Source: Isoetes taiwanensis (lineage: Eukaryota; Streptophyta; Lycopodiopsida; Isoetales; Isoetaceae). From it: a stretch of 64,000 bases of DNA. A program made the position numbers and the translations under genes. The notes under the pieces were generated by a model. That model did not search any database. It was not told where the DNA came from and saw nothing but the letters and a program-made list of their open reading frames with translations. The stretch spans positions 2,337,089 to 2,401,088 of the forward strand of contig JAJEKV010000101.1 of the NCBI GenBank assembly GCA_021234155.1, written 5' to 3'. This document shows, one piece after another, positions 1 through 12,809 of the stretch (positions are counted from its first letter, which is position 1; each line of letters opens with the position of its first letter).

Positions 1-742
1 ATGGATCCCCAAAAAGAATAAACAATAACGATAAATAAGAAGGAAAATAACAAGTAACCGAGATAATAAGGCAAAGAGGAAAACTTACGATAGGAATGCA
101 AAAATACATAGACATAAAGATCGAACGAGAAACATGGAGATGTTGAGTAGAGTCGCACACCACGAAGCGAAGCGCCGAGAGGACGAGGACCGCCAAAGAA
201 CCGGTGGAGTATGAACCTCAACATGTAGACCGTGATATCGAAAGCAAAAAACGGAGGAAACGGGAAGAATGATAAAAAACTAGGGGCTAAAAGAACATGA
301 AAAGTCAACCATGTCTAATAAAGCAACGTCTCGAAACTTACACAATGAGTATGTAATATCATATATAGGGAGCAAAGCTATGCACGAAAAATCAGCCCAT
401 CATGAACATGACCAAGTGGAGCTAACGAAAAACAAAGAAGCTCCCAAATCCATAAAATTGGTACACCAACAATATCACCTGCCACCCATGTTCAAGAATA
501 GAAAATATAACTTCATGAAGCAACAAATAAGGCGCTTAATAAAGTGAACAAAGGAACCAACAAACACTAGAGCCCCCCGATGATCATGCCAAAAAGAAGA
601 AAAATCTTAAACACAACCCCAAATATACAAAACCCAAAGATTCGGACCAAACCAAGTATAGAATATACATATAAGAAATTGAGCCACAAAGGAGAAAGAG
701 GTGGAAAACATGTCACAAAAATACTTGAATGGAAACAGAAAA

Positions 743-746
<4 letters not shown>

Positions 747-822
<76 letters not shown>
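747..822. repeat. (AG)38 microsatellite
   Basis: An uninterrupted run of about 38 AG dinucleotides. It makes meaningless Arg-Glu and Ser-Leu open frames on the two strands. GA/CT repeats are also the known binding sequence of BBR/BPC proteins, one of which is encoded at 45.6 kb, but the distance gives no reason to link them. Confidence 0.98.
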
Positions 823-824
<2 letters not shown>

Positions 825-1182
825 AGAGCCGAAACCTCCAAGCGCTGAGTTGGGTCACGGCTAACGTGAGCTTAATGGAGCTTCCAAACAATAAAATGAG
901 ACGAATCGCAGATAAACTATAAGCCCAAACCCCCGCCACGAAAAACCCGTGGGTCGGTCGTGAGATAGCACCTAAGCACGAGCGAGGGTGAGATTTAAGA
1001 GGAGCGCCAACCCACTGCCCCGAGAAGAAAATGGAACATGTAGAAGGCAACCCATGAGCCATTAAGGAGAACAAGATCGCGGCATAATGGCTGCGTAAAC
1101 CGCGAAACGACAAGCACCTCAAAAGGAGGTGAGCAATTAGAAACGATTCAAAAAAAGAGAGAACAAAGATCACCCTGTGGGG

Positions 1183-1465
1183 TGGAGAAAAGCATCACCC
1201 AAATGGGTGGAACAAAAAAAAGATGATAAACAGAAAATTGTGTGTAAATATAGCTAAATATCAAATATCATGCGTGGGGTAGCATAATGCATAAGGATAC
1301 CCGGGATGGAGAAAAGCATCACCTAGCTGGTGGAAGAAAAAACATGATAAATGTAAAATTGTGTGCAAATATAGCTAAATATCAAATATGATGTGTGGGT
1401 AGCACAATGCATAAGGATACCCGGGATGGAGAAAAGCATCACCCAGCCGGTGGAAGAAAAAGACA
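1183..1465. repeat. 125-bp tandem repeat, about 2.3 copies
   Basis: The segment beginning gggatggagaaaagcatcac and continuing through an AT-rich stretch to a gataccc-like end recurs near 1183, 1308 and 1428. The third copy is partial. Copies differ by scattered substitutions. Confidence 0.85.
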
Positions 1466-4400
1466 ATAAAGTTATGTTTTTAAGTCCAAGGATAAATAAT
1501 GAGAAAAGAGGAGTGCAAGCCAATGAACAAATCAACAAAGAAAGAACCACGCATAAGAGCCCAACGACTAGAAAAAATTGTAAAACACGACGCTTTAAGA
1601 ACAACATGAACAATGCTATAATCCCCAAAACATATGGAATACTTGGAACACAAGCCATGTAGCAATATTGAAAATAACTAAAATGGCATACACAAGTCGT
1701 AACAATAACCAAAAAACAACCCGGCAATGAGACATAAAAAAGACAAAGTGCAACCTGGCAAAAACAACTATGGGAAACCTAGAATGTAGAAGATAATACC
1801 ACCCGAATAACGTATACCACCTGAGTCAAGTGTAGTGCATCACACATAAGATACAAACCCAAGTGCAAAAGATAAAACCCAAACCACCATGGGGAAATCC
1901 TAAACACAGAAAAGAATGCCACATATAACCACATGGGAACCACAATATAAAAAATAACATACAAAATAGATACATGTCGGAGAAATAACACGCAATTGAG
2001 GCCATACTGCAACCTACCATGGAAATGGAATGCATCAATGTAAAAAAGACAAATGCAACCCGGAAGATGGTGATCACAAATCTATAGGCAATAAAAAGAT
2101 AATAAACCAAGAGACTGCAGCGTAGAATTATGAAACCAAGACAACATCCCAAGGAAACGACCACAAGACAAAACCGAGATAAAAAGTGAGCCAGAACATA
2201 AACAAGAGAAAAACAGCGCGAGGAGAGCATAGACCCATTTAAATAGTATGGTGCATCGAATCCACGATAAAAACACAAGTGCAAAGAAGAAAAATCCAAA
2301 AACAACGAGGCATAGGTGAGAAGTAAAACTTTTAACTAACAATACGCGAAAGTTGACAGAAGGTTCCGAATATTGCCCACAAAAACAACTCAACAGTGAA
2401 GACCTTCCCTAAAAATGAGAAGACTGCGATCAAAATAGATCAGTGAATGCAACATAGGGATAATAGCAAGGGAAACAACAAGAGTGACGAAAAACATAAG
2501 GTGCGAGGAGATGAAAAGGACAATAGATGTAGTAATGATTAATGAAGGCTTAAGAAACCCATAGAAATATGTGAATGAGCATGCAAAACAACGGTGGAAA
2601 AACGAATCCACGAAGTATCCAATGAGACGAAAGTATAAGAGCAACAACCGATATCACAATGAAAAATAATGATTCAAAGATTAATATTGGGGACCAAATT
2701 AGGCTAATATGGGCAAACATCATATAAGAAATCAAGTATACCATTTCCCGGATTAGCATGCCACAAATGACCAAACGCACTGTATAAGTCAAAAACAATT
2801 TATACTTGCAAAAAGACATCGTATAGAAAACACACCGCAAATTATAATTAAAAACCATGCCAAAGCACCATACATAAGAGTAAATGTACACCGAAAAACC
2901 CCAAATAATGCTAGAAGCACAAATAACGAGGCAATCGTGATGAAAACGATAGTTGTAAGAAATGCTACAACAGGGACTTTGACGAGAAAATGATCGAACA
3001 AAAAAATTGTCTACATACCCTTAAGCAAGAACCCCTGACATATAGAAGACTTTTGCAAACTCCTGAAACCGGAGACCAACCCCTAGCCCAAGGGCAAGCC
3101 AACAAATGCACCCAAGTGAACGATGTGTAAGTGAGTAAATGAGTGATGAAGAAAAGCAAAGGTGAAAAAATGTTATATGAAATACAGAGGTAGTGAAGAG
3201 GTTTGCGTTCACCGGAAGCCGCTTCGACGAGGCAGGCTCATAAAGAGATGAGAGCAAGAATGCCGGATTCAACCACCGAATTTTGCATGGCGGATTCGCG
3301 CTCCAGAGTTCCCCGCCGGCAGCCGACCGCATGCGGAACCCGTGAACCGGGCCGCCCGCCTCCTCCGTAAAACGCCCAAAAAAAAAAAAAAACAAAAACG
3401 GAGAAGCCTCAGTGAGAATGTAAGCATCAAAGGAGATGGCGGATCGCCTTCGGGGACAATCACGTTGCAAACATGTGAAATAGGATGTCAATCAAATAAA
3501 TTTCTTCGATGGCTATTACCAACCGGCCAGGTATGCCGCGAAAAAGTGAGTGAAAGGTAAAACTTGCGATATGAAGAGAAAGATAGGCCCGACAAGCCGA
3601 GAAAAAGTGCAGCCTACCTAATTAAAACCCCAAAGGAACCAAATCGAAGTCGGAATCATCATTTTGGTATTGAAGGAATCGAGCCTCGGACAAACAGCAA
3701 AGGAAACCTCTCTTCCACCTAACTCGGTAAGTTGTAAATAGCCCATGTCACAGGGTAGTTCCACTGGCCGCAAAATGTTCTTCCGATATCTTCCGATAGG
3801 CGCACCGATCATGGGTTAAACGGCCGCCATCGTTTCCTGCAACAAAAAATAACAAAAATATATCGCTAGGAGGCCCATCACGACTGAAATAGCCCTTGCT
3901 GGTACCCAACCGTCAGTGGAGAACTGCATGCAAAAATAGAACGAATCCCAAATGAAACCGAAAGCAACCTATGGCTGATCAAGAGGCCCATGCCTCGAAA
4001 ACCAATTAGAACAATTTGTTACAAAAGACTCAAAAAAAACAAATGAGAAAAGCCGCGGGCTACCCAGTTAAAACAACATGCTACCCGGATAAAAACAATT
4101 GAGACGATCTCACGTAGTGTGCAGGCGCCAAGACATAACAAAAATATATCATTCTCTTGTGTGGATCGTGCATGTGTGTATGAGAACAAAGTCTCTCTCG
4201 AATCAAGAAAAGAGCTAAAGAATATTACAAATAAGAGGTAAACATGTCAATCGAATTCCCCTCGTGACAAGCCCCCGCAATACGATGTCCGACGAAGAAG
4301 AAGACAAGAACCGTAAGACGACATAGATTGAGAAGACTAACATAGATTGGAGTGGAAGAAGGAAGGGCTATAGATTGGAACAAGAAAAGGAGAAGAGATT

Positions 4401-4588
4401 GAGAGGACGTGGTGTGGCAATGGGAAAGACAATTGATCCGGGCGATGGAGTTTGGGAGGAAGCAACAAGAATAGAAGAAGAGTCAACGTGGAGAAGACGC
4501 CCGATAACCGGTGTGAAAGAGGAAATAGCCTTATATAGCAGCTCGCCCTTTCCCGCATAATATTATCCGATGGTTCTGGATCGATGCT

Positions 4589-5834
4589 ATGACTTTATAA
4601 ATGATAAACATCAAATCAAATCAAATCAGTTCAATCTACTATTTTAAGCGGTATCACGGTACTATTCATATAGCGAAGTAGAGTTGCTCTCACGCTACAT
4701 ATCAATGAATGACACTAGATGTTTTACTTTTTTTGCAAGACAATTACAATCCTAGTGGTACCAAATTCATATGGTGTAGATGGCTATCTCAACAATCCCA
4801 TATATTGAAGAGGTTTTCAATTCAAATCCGAATAAAACCAATTCTAAAATAACATATCTCATACTGTCTAGTGTGTTAGCCTTGTGCAATGACCAACTAC
4901 AAAACAATGTACAAAACGAACATTGCTCATTTTTGTGACAAATAGGTCGATAACAACTACCATAGCAAGAACTGTTGATTTACGTTTCCGCAACAAAATA
5001 CTCTACATATTGTTTTTATATTGTAGTTGGTTGCCATATTAGTCTTACACACTAGATGTATCTAGTTCGCATGAATGAAACTATAATATGTCAAGTGACA
5101 ATTTTTTTCCCAAGGTGCCAGTTTTAGTTCGAACTTGGCTGAAACTATAATATTTCAAGCACATTTCATTTCCCAAAATGGCAATTATTCTCAAAATGCC
5201 AATTATTCCCAAAATGCAGGCGACCTGGTAATGTTCGTCTCCTTATATGCAGGCATATTTTTTTCATATACTTGTCAATTATTCTCACGCAACCTGCTAA
5301 TGCTCGTCTCCAAAAATGCAGATGACTTGCTAACACCCATCGCTAACGCCCGTCTTCCAAAATGCAAGCACATTTCTTTTTCCCATACTTGTCAGTTATT
5401 CCCACAATGTGGGCAACCTGCTAACGCTCGTCTCCCAAAATGCAGGCGACCTGCTAACATCCGTTTGCCATGTCAATTCAGTGGCCACAAATGGTGAAGA
5501 AACTACGCAACCGACCTGCTAATGCCCATCTGTCAGGTCAATTCAATGGTTCCAACATGTGAAAAACTAGGAATACATGAAAGGGAAAAAAAAAACTATA
5601 GTTTAGAAGTATTGTGTACCCTAAATAATCTGCATATGATCTAGGAACAAGGGAATATGTTGAACCCCACCATCAAACAAGGGTTTGTGGGAGGTGCACC
5701 TAACATATAGGGGATATGCCATCTGCATGCATAGGGTTGGAGGAAACCCCCTTGTATACATTTTTTCTCACATAAAAACCCTTACCATACTGTCTTATCT
5801 GTTAAGAAAAGTTGCACCCCTACCATACTTATAT
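4589..5834 (+). repeat. Left arm of foldback element
   Basis: Aligns in reverse complement to 9378-10706 with substitutions and small indels. Between about 5130 and 5500 it holds a minisatellite built on a core like ccaaaatgcaggcgacctgc. This minisatellite keeps a reading frame open in both arms, and the frame has no protein-like features otherwise. Confidence 0.85.
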
Positions 5835-6628
5835 TTTTGTTAGCAATATTTAAATTTCGATTTGAATTGTAGAATAAGGAGTGAAATCACTGTAACAATG
5901 GAAAAAACTACTATAGCAATGAGACGCCGATGTTAAGTCTCGGCCTAAAAGATGATCGATACACTGCAAATTGGAAGCTATCCTAATGGAATCAAATTTG
6001 CTTCTGTCTCAGCTCACACCAAATCAATATGACAATAGACCTGGCCACTTGATGGGCAAGTATACATACTTATGTACGTGTATACACATGCATGGAATGC
6101 ATGGAGAATGGAGAATACAAAAAATGATTTTACCTTTATGGAAAAGAATTTCTGCAAGAGCTTTTGCAGAACATGAAAGCAGAAGGAGCAATTCTGGGCA
6201 GTTTTGGAGCCTAACTTTGGAACATCATATCTCAACAATTAGCTTTTGGGATTGGATCTGATCAGACCGAAACTCATTCGTATGAGAAAGTTATGGCATA
6301 AATTGTGATGCTAGGTCAGAATTGACTGCACTATGTATGTTCTTCTGCAGTTTGATTCTTGGAGCTAGAAATTGATCTTTTGAGGCACAAGCAATTGCAA
6401 GAGGTCCAGACATCCATGCATGAAGGAATTCTTAGGTGGGGTTTTGCTATTGATTTTTGCATGTGAATATGAATATGTAGCATAATAACAGGGGGTTTTC
6501 TTTGTGTTTTTGTACGCTTTTCACTAAGGTTTTCCTATGATTTCGTGATGTATTCAAATGGATGTACTAATGCGTACATCTAGAGTGCACCATTTCTGAG
6601 CCATTGATTTTTACCTCTTTTTTTTCAA

Positions 6629-6747
6629 TGGTCAACAACCAATGGCTCACAACAAAAGCCCATTTTTTTGTGCGTGTGGTGCATAATGGTCAACAACCAA
6701 TGGCTCACAACAAAAGCCCTCTTTTTGTGTGTGTGGTGCATAATGGG
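6629..6747. repeat. 59-bp tandem duplication
   Basis: The segment starting ggtcaacaaccaatggctca occurs twice in direct tandem (6629 and 6688), separated by a T-rich and GT-rich linker that is also duplicated with minor length changes. Confidence 0.9.
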
Positions 6748-8024
6748 CACATGAAGGGCTTGAAGGGCGCATGTAGTGCAGTTTTCCCGCCAGCAACACA
6801 TTTCTTATCATAACTTTTGATCCAGAGCTCTGTTTGAGATGATTTTTATTGCGTTGGAAAGCTCTCTCCGAGATCTTTTTGATAGTGTATGATATGAATA
6901 TGTTTGCTTAAGTTATCTATGCTAAAACAGCAATTTTTCGGCCGGGTTTGGTAGGCTTTCACATGCTACCAGCTGATTAATACAGGATTGCGCTATTGGA
7001 TATTGTTTTATGGCTCATTCCAAATGAAGCTTGCAAAAAATTACCATGCATTTTTAGATTTTGAGGCAGTTATTAAGCAAATTCCAAGGCTTCTAGATCC
7101 TTGTGCTAACAAGCAGAAAAGTTTCCTACTTTGGTTTCTCACCACAAGAATCCATGGAGGCCAAAGGCTGCTGTTAAATTCCAGTTGAAAAATGTTTGTG
7201 TATGGGTGTTGCAAACTTTATGACTTTCAAAATAATGGGATCAATCTGCTCTATCTTTGTGGTAACTTTTACTTATGTTCTATTTGTTTTATTGTGATGA
7301 AATTCAAAAGCTACAGGTGATGAAAGCCTCAAATGAATTCTAGTTTTTTTTCTGGTTTGAATTCTAAAATTTTTGTCACACCTGCTGGGACGCCCCTAAA
7401 GGGGGGAGGGGAATTTTTTGCAACACAAACCATTAACATCCAACATATAAAAATTAAACCCCCCAACACATAACAACCAACACATAACAACCATTGACAT
7501 TAACAACCAACACATAACTACCATTGACATTAATTAACACAACCATTGGGTCCAACACAGTTAAATTAAAATCCCCCTTAAACCCCCTTTGGTTTGGGTG
7601 CATAGTCACACGGGGGGTGACGTACGGCAGCGAGAGCCCTCATAATTGTATTTTGCACGTACGAAATCAACACCATATAGTATTCCGCTTGAAATCTTAT
7701 AGTATTTTGCGAATCTTGTTATACAGTATAGCAAATTTTGTACTTGCATACCCCACAAACGAGGAACTTTACGTACGGTGTAGATTAAGGAATAAGGGGT
7801 GAATATGCTAAGGAAGGGCCGATATAGGCTTGAATCAATGGATTTGGCATGTCTCGAACCTTCTTAATTGGACGTCTACAACATTTGGAATTAACCGGTC
7901 ACGATTTTGTTTTTGTTGTTTATATTTATTTGGTTGAATGATCTCTTTGCTTTGGTCTCGTATTTTGTTGCTAATCTAAGGACTTACTTAAAGAATAAAC
8001 CATTGGGATGGGACTCAATCTCCT

Positions 8025-8162
8025 TTCTATTCTATTCTATTCTATTCTATTCTATTCTATTCTATTCTATTCTATTCTATTCTATTCTATTCTATTCTAT
8101 TCTATTCTATTCTATTCTATTCTATTCTATTCTATTCTATTCTATTCTATTCTATTCTATTC
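8025..8162. repeat. (TTCTA)n microsatellite
   Basis: About 27 copies of the pentamer TTCTA. It is open in several frames, producing Tyr/Ser/Ile/Leu repeat peptides that are artefacts. The same pentamer forms the short tail of the LINE family elsewhere in the window, but the sequence flanking this array does not clearly match the LINE 3' end. Confidence 0.98.
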
Positions 8163-9377
8163 TTTCATGTGGATGGGATTAGTGAAGACTACCACATATT
8201 GCTCAAAATAGTCACAAGATAGTAAGAGAATGCATTGCTTTAAATGATCATAATATAGCTAAAATAGTATGAAATATAAGGATTTAATAACTCTAAAATG
8301 GTAAAGAACATGACAATTTGACCTTTGAGATGGTTCCTAAGCAGATCTCGCTTGACAAAAGTAAAGGAATGAGCATCTGAATAGATAATCAGTAAGTTGA
8401 ACATTAAGCTCAAGCATTGTGTATTCTGGGTTGTTTTGGCTCTTAGAGATGAAGCTATGGTTCAGGATAATGTGGCAGGGATTATATGCAGGCATATTGA
8501 TTTTTAAGTTGAAAGTGCTGGGTGTTGAAATTTTCATTAGTTGCATAAATAAATCTCTTTGCTAAGGAAAGTGGGATTTTTAAGAAAAGATATTAAAACC
8601 ATGGTTAATGATTTAGTTATAACTTTTGAGATGGAACTTTTGAAGGTAAGGTATGAGATGAGATTGAGTAGTTTGTCCAAGAGAGACATATGAAGCTTAT
8701 GGGGGCTTCTGAGTACGACTATAGCGCAGAGCAGTGTTAATGAAAACCTAGGTCAAGTTGAATTAGGAAACCCGACTTCCATTCCGGTATATTGGTTGTT
8801 GCCACGTGTCGATATAGGAATGGGCGTCAGAGAATAACAGCGACCCTATTTCTATTTTGGTTCTAAGTTCAGTTTTGTAGATTGGAAAATTTTAGTATCT
8901 CTATTGTTTGATGAAGTACATATGTGTTGGATCTACATCAATATGACAGCCAGATACTTCCTCGACACGTTTAGATCTTCATCATGGTCTTCATTAATAG
9001 TTAGCTACTTCGACATTGCAGGTGAATATCAAGGGATGTAGGCACATGTATATTAAGAATCTAATGAACTTCACATGTCTTGGTCTTTGCATTGTTCCAC
9101 TGTTGTTTTTGTTATTTTATTATGCACTTGGATCCTCTGGGGTCGGGCTTCTAGGTTCGGTGCCCTACGGTGCTTTGGCATTCTCACATCATCTGTGTTC
9201 TCTGTCTTTGTGCTCTATGACATTGGGCATGGCTTCCTCACATGTAGCTTCCTGGTGTGGATGTACATCAACTCTTGGAACCCATGGTAAGAGGTCCTCC
9301 AGTGCTAGACGTGGACTGGGAAGGAAGGGTATGCGCATATGAGGTTCACCCCACCACTCCTGCTACAGGGCTCGGAA

Positions 9378-10706
9378 TGTGATATAAGTATAAGTATGGT
9401 AGGGGTGCAACTTTTCTAAAAATATAAGAAAGTATGGTAGGGGTTTTTATGTGAGAAAAAACGTATACAAAGGGGTTTCCTCCAACCCTATGCACGCACA
9501 TGGCATATCCCCTATATGTTAGGTGCACCCCCTGGGGCAAACCCTTGTTTGATGGTGGGGTTCAGCATATTCCCTTGGTTCCTAGGTCATATGCAGGCTA
9601 TTTAGGGTACAAAATACTTCTAAACTATTGCTTTCAATTTTATTTTCCTTCATGTATTCCTAGTTTTTCACAGGTTGGGACCATTGAATTGACCTGGCAG
9701 ACGGGCATTAGCAGGTCGGTTGCATAGTTTCTTCACCTATTGTGGCCACTAAATTGACATGGCAGACGGATGTTAGCAGGTCGCCTGCATTTTGGGAGAC
9801 GAGCGCTAGCAGGTCGCTTGCATTGTGGAAATAACTGACAAATGTGGGAAAAGGAAATGTGCTTGCATTTTGGGAGATGGGCATTAGCGATGGGTGTCAG
9901 CAAGTCATCTGCATTTTGGAAGATGAGCATTAGCAGGTCACCTGGGAATGATTGACAAGTATGGGAAAAAAATATGCCTGCATATAAGGAGATGGATGTT
10001 ACCAGATCGCCTGCATTTTGGGAGTAACTGGCATTTTGGAAAAAGAAATGTGCTTGAAATATTATAGTTTCAGCCAAGTTCAAACTAAAACTGGCACTTT
10101 GGGGAAAAACAAAAAGTGCTTGAAATGTTAAAGTTTCATTCGAGTTCGAACTAGACACATCCAGTGTATAAAACTAACATGACAACCAACTACAATATGT
10201 AGAGTATTTCGCTGCTGAAATTTAAATCAATAATTCCTGCTATGGTAGTTGTTATCGGCCTATTTGTCACAAAAATGAGCAATGTTCGTTTTGTACATTG
10301 TTTTGTAATTGGTCATTGCACAAGGCTAACATATTGGGGGTCCTTGAGAATACATGGCTCAAGTACGCCAAAAAAGGGATTAGAGCATGTGGAAACTTGT
10401 TTTGCATTGGATTTAAGATTTTGTTTTTAAATGCTCTCTAGACAGTATGAGATATCCTATTTCAGAATTGATTTTACTCGGATTTGAATTGACAACCTCT
10501 TCAATATATGGGATTGTCGAGATAGCCATCTACATCAAATGAATTTGGTACCATTAGGATTGCAAAGAAAGTAAAAACATCTAGTGTCATTCATTGATAT
10601 GCAGCATAAGAGCAACTCTATTTCGCTAAATGAATAGTACTGTGATACTCGCATAAAATAGTAGATTGAGTTGATTTATTTTGATGTTTATCATTTGTAA
10701 AGTCAT
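9378..10706 (-). repeat. Right arm of foldback element
   Basis: Reverse complement of the left arm, including the same minisatellite and inner boundary (the gtatggtaggggtgcaac segment). Just outside it, 10735-10870 carries two further partial copies of an arm motif (nnccaagttcaaactgga-like), so the arm sequence has also spread locally. Confidence 0.85.
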
Positions 10707-12270
10707 TTTCATTTAATAACTTACAGGTAAAGGGGAAAGAAACGTGCTTGAAATATTATGGTTTAATCCAAGTTCAAACTGGAGACCTTAGTTAGTATTT
10801 GTGGTTTCATCCAAATTCAAACTGGAGGCCTTAGTGTGTAAGACTAACATGATAATTAACTACACCATGAAACCAATATCAATTGTATGTAAGGAGGACA
10901 GAGTATTTGTACTTAGTTTTACCTTCATTTTGATTAGTTGAAGTCATAGATATAGCTTATAACCTCGCTTTTGACCTTCACTTTTTTAGCGCTTTCACTT
11001 TAACTTTGACAAGCTTAGTCATTAAAATCCTCTTCTTCCATCCTAAACCATTCCCAAGTGCATGTCTAATGAATGGAACATCACCACGGAAACTATACTA
11101 AAATAACCTAAAAACTATTCATTACATTTGTACCAAATACATCTAATTTCATGCACTCAAATGAATATATACAACAATACAACTTTAATATAGCATCCTT
11201 TCGGGGATAGATTTATCATAAACTGAAAGTGCCATGTTGATTGCACATTAGTTTGATACCACTTGAATTTTATGAAGGCGGCTTCATTATAACCATACAC
11301 CTTTCTATTATTAGCTCGTGGGCAAAGGGTTAACTAAAATGTGTCAATATTGTCTTCTTCTAGTTTGTATAAAAATCTAAGTAGCCCCAAGCATTATCAT
11401 TGTATTATTTATATTTACATCTTTTATTATCTTAGAACTTTGGGCTCGCCCATGATGTACCATCCCATGGCGAGACATGGTCTCCGTGGACGTGAAAAAT
11501 CTTTATCTACCTAACAACCTACCTAGCTATCTATCTATCTATCTATACCTTCAAAATGAAATCTTGAGGTAGGCAGTGGTACTATGAATGTCTGATGGAA
11601 TTTTGGAACCAATGGGGAAATTTCATCCCATAGTGACACATGTCAATAATATGAACTTTGAAGCAAGAATTAAATACCAAGTCAGGCTGCGGCCCATGTT
11701 GGCATCAATAATATGAACTTTGAAGCAAGGATTAAATCCCAAGGTAGGCTGCGACACTATTATGCCGATGGAATTTTTTAGCCGACAAAAAAAATTAATC
11801 CCACATTGCTGGCGCGTCAATCATATAAATCTTCCTCATAAGAATTTTGGGGATGGCTAGAAAGAAATGTTGATGATCATATAAATTTTTCTTATAAAAC
11901 TTTTTTACTCCATATCAACCTAAGGCTCTTCTCAGCCCAGAAATATGAGACTCTTTAAGTCTTTGCAAACAGAATATACTACATTATATAAGTAGCAAAA
12001 TGCATAGAGAATTCTCTAGTCTTCTAAAAAATTCTCTAGTCTTGTAAAATACCCTGCCTCATTTCTCATTTTGTTCTCTGTAATTATAAAGCCCAGCCAC
12101 GACATAATTGTAGTGGTCTCTCAAATAAACCAAATGTAATTAAATATTTATACTCTTCTCAATACTGTTTATCTCATACTTGCCCATCGTCCAGACCATA
12201 TCAGACTGAGCATCCTTAGAAACTAAAGACCATCATTTAGCTTTACAAGAAACAAGTAGCCCATGAAACA
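10707..12270. other. AT-rich intergenic spacer
   Basis: No gene is supported. The spacer contains a LINE 3' tail and a 62-bp direct repeat (copies near 11643 and 11706, core caataatatgaactttgaag). Confidence 0.6.
11440..11546 (+). mobile_element. LINE 3'-end fragment with (CTAT)n tail
   Basis: The sequence ggtctccgtggacgtgaaaa matches the 3' terminus of the LINE copies at 27.4 and 39.4 kb. It is followed, as in those, by a short tandem-repeat tail, here a degenerate (CTAT)n. Only the extreme 3' end is present, as expected for a heavily 5'-truncated insertion. Confidence 0.6.
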
Positions 12271-12290
12271 AATCAAAGAGGACTGTCATT

Positions 12291-12296
12291 TTTATT
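12291..12296 (-). promoter_or_regulatory. Candidate poly(A) signal of the kinase gene
   Basis: AATAAA on the minus strand, about 515 bases beyond the kinase stop codon. It gives a 3' UTR of ordinary plant length. Confidence 0.5.
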
Positions 12297-12809
12297 GATC
12301 CACTCAAACTTGAGGCACCTTCATTAAGATGCAAAAATTCCAGCCCCGCAGTATGAAAAAGAAATAATCAGTCTACAAAATGAATAATGACACAAAATGC
12401 TCGGATTATATTGCAATATACAGGTAGTCTCCGCTACAAAATGAATTTAAACAAACTTGCTTCCCATGAAAGGCCAAAGATATCTCATGTAATGAGAAGC
12501 AGTAAAAGAAATTTTGGGCAAGAAATGCATTTAAAATTGCCACTATATGGCAGCATGCCGCTGGTTGACCTTCCACCTCCCAACCTACATTTACACACCG
12601 TACAAATTTATGCCGTACACTTACAACCTGTAAAAAGAACCTCCAGCAATTAAATGCCAAAAACCTGATATGCTATGTCTACAGCATCATAATCTTTCAG
12701 GCTCTTTAACACAGCAAGCTACCTGTTCTTGGCAAATATAGCATGAGGTTTTCTGCAAATACTATACGGCTTGTAATTTTGTCAGTTTGAGAAGAAAATA
12801 TAACTTGGC

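Larger units (their letters stand above)
1..4588. repeat. Decayed A-skewed repeat DNA, no supportable gene
   Basis: No protein family is recognisable on either strand. The plus strand is rich in A and poor in T: counting single 60-base lines gave A34/T8 at base 1, A24/T11 at 1981 and A24/T14 at 3001. Because stop codons are then rare on the minus strand, long Phe/Leu/Ser-rich minus-strand frames appear by composition alone and are not annotated. Strand asymmetry of this kind is typical of an old retroelement, but no LTR pair, primer site or pol motif was found. Base composition becomes balanced near 4.6 kb, where the foldback element begins. Confidence 0.5.
5835..9377. other. Foldback centre, no recognised gene
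   Basis: About 3.5 kb without a recognisable coding region. It includes a two-copy 59-bp tandem repeat (6629-6747), AT-rich minisatellite sequence around 7465-7540, a long pentanucleotide microsatellite and, at its right side, a stretch (about 9180-9370) resembling sequence at 33.95-34.11 kb. The short open frames here are not supported. Confidence 0.6.
4589..10706. mobile_element. Foldback (long inverted-repeat) element
   Basis: Two arms of about 1.25 and 1.33 kb are reverse complements over their whole length and flank a 3.5-kb centre. The outer ends read ATGACTTTATAAATGATAAA on the left and the matching reverse complement on the right. Long arms with internal minisatellites and an unrelated centre fit a foldback or long-TIR Mutator-like element. 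No transposase was recognised in the centre. I found no matching 8-10 bp target-site duplication at the mapped ends, so the superfamily is unassigned. An inverted segmental duplication is the alternative reading. Confidence 0.75.

Noticed and set aside
701..922. Arg-Glu repeat ORF over the AG microsatellite
   Set aside because: Encoded by the simple repeat itself.
607..3491. Many long minus-strand ORFs (60-190 codons) rich in Phe, Leu, Ser and Cys
   Set aside because: They follow from the A-rich, T-poor plus strand, overlap one another in several frames and show no domain.
5135..5497. 120-codon ORF in the left foldback arm, also open in the right arm
   Set aside because: Built from a minisatellite unit; openness in both arms reflects shared DNA, not protein selection.
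7907..8211. Two overlapping Tyr/Ser/Ile/Leu repeat ORFs
   Set aside because: Products of the (TTCTA)n array, open in several frames.
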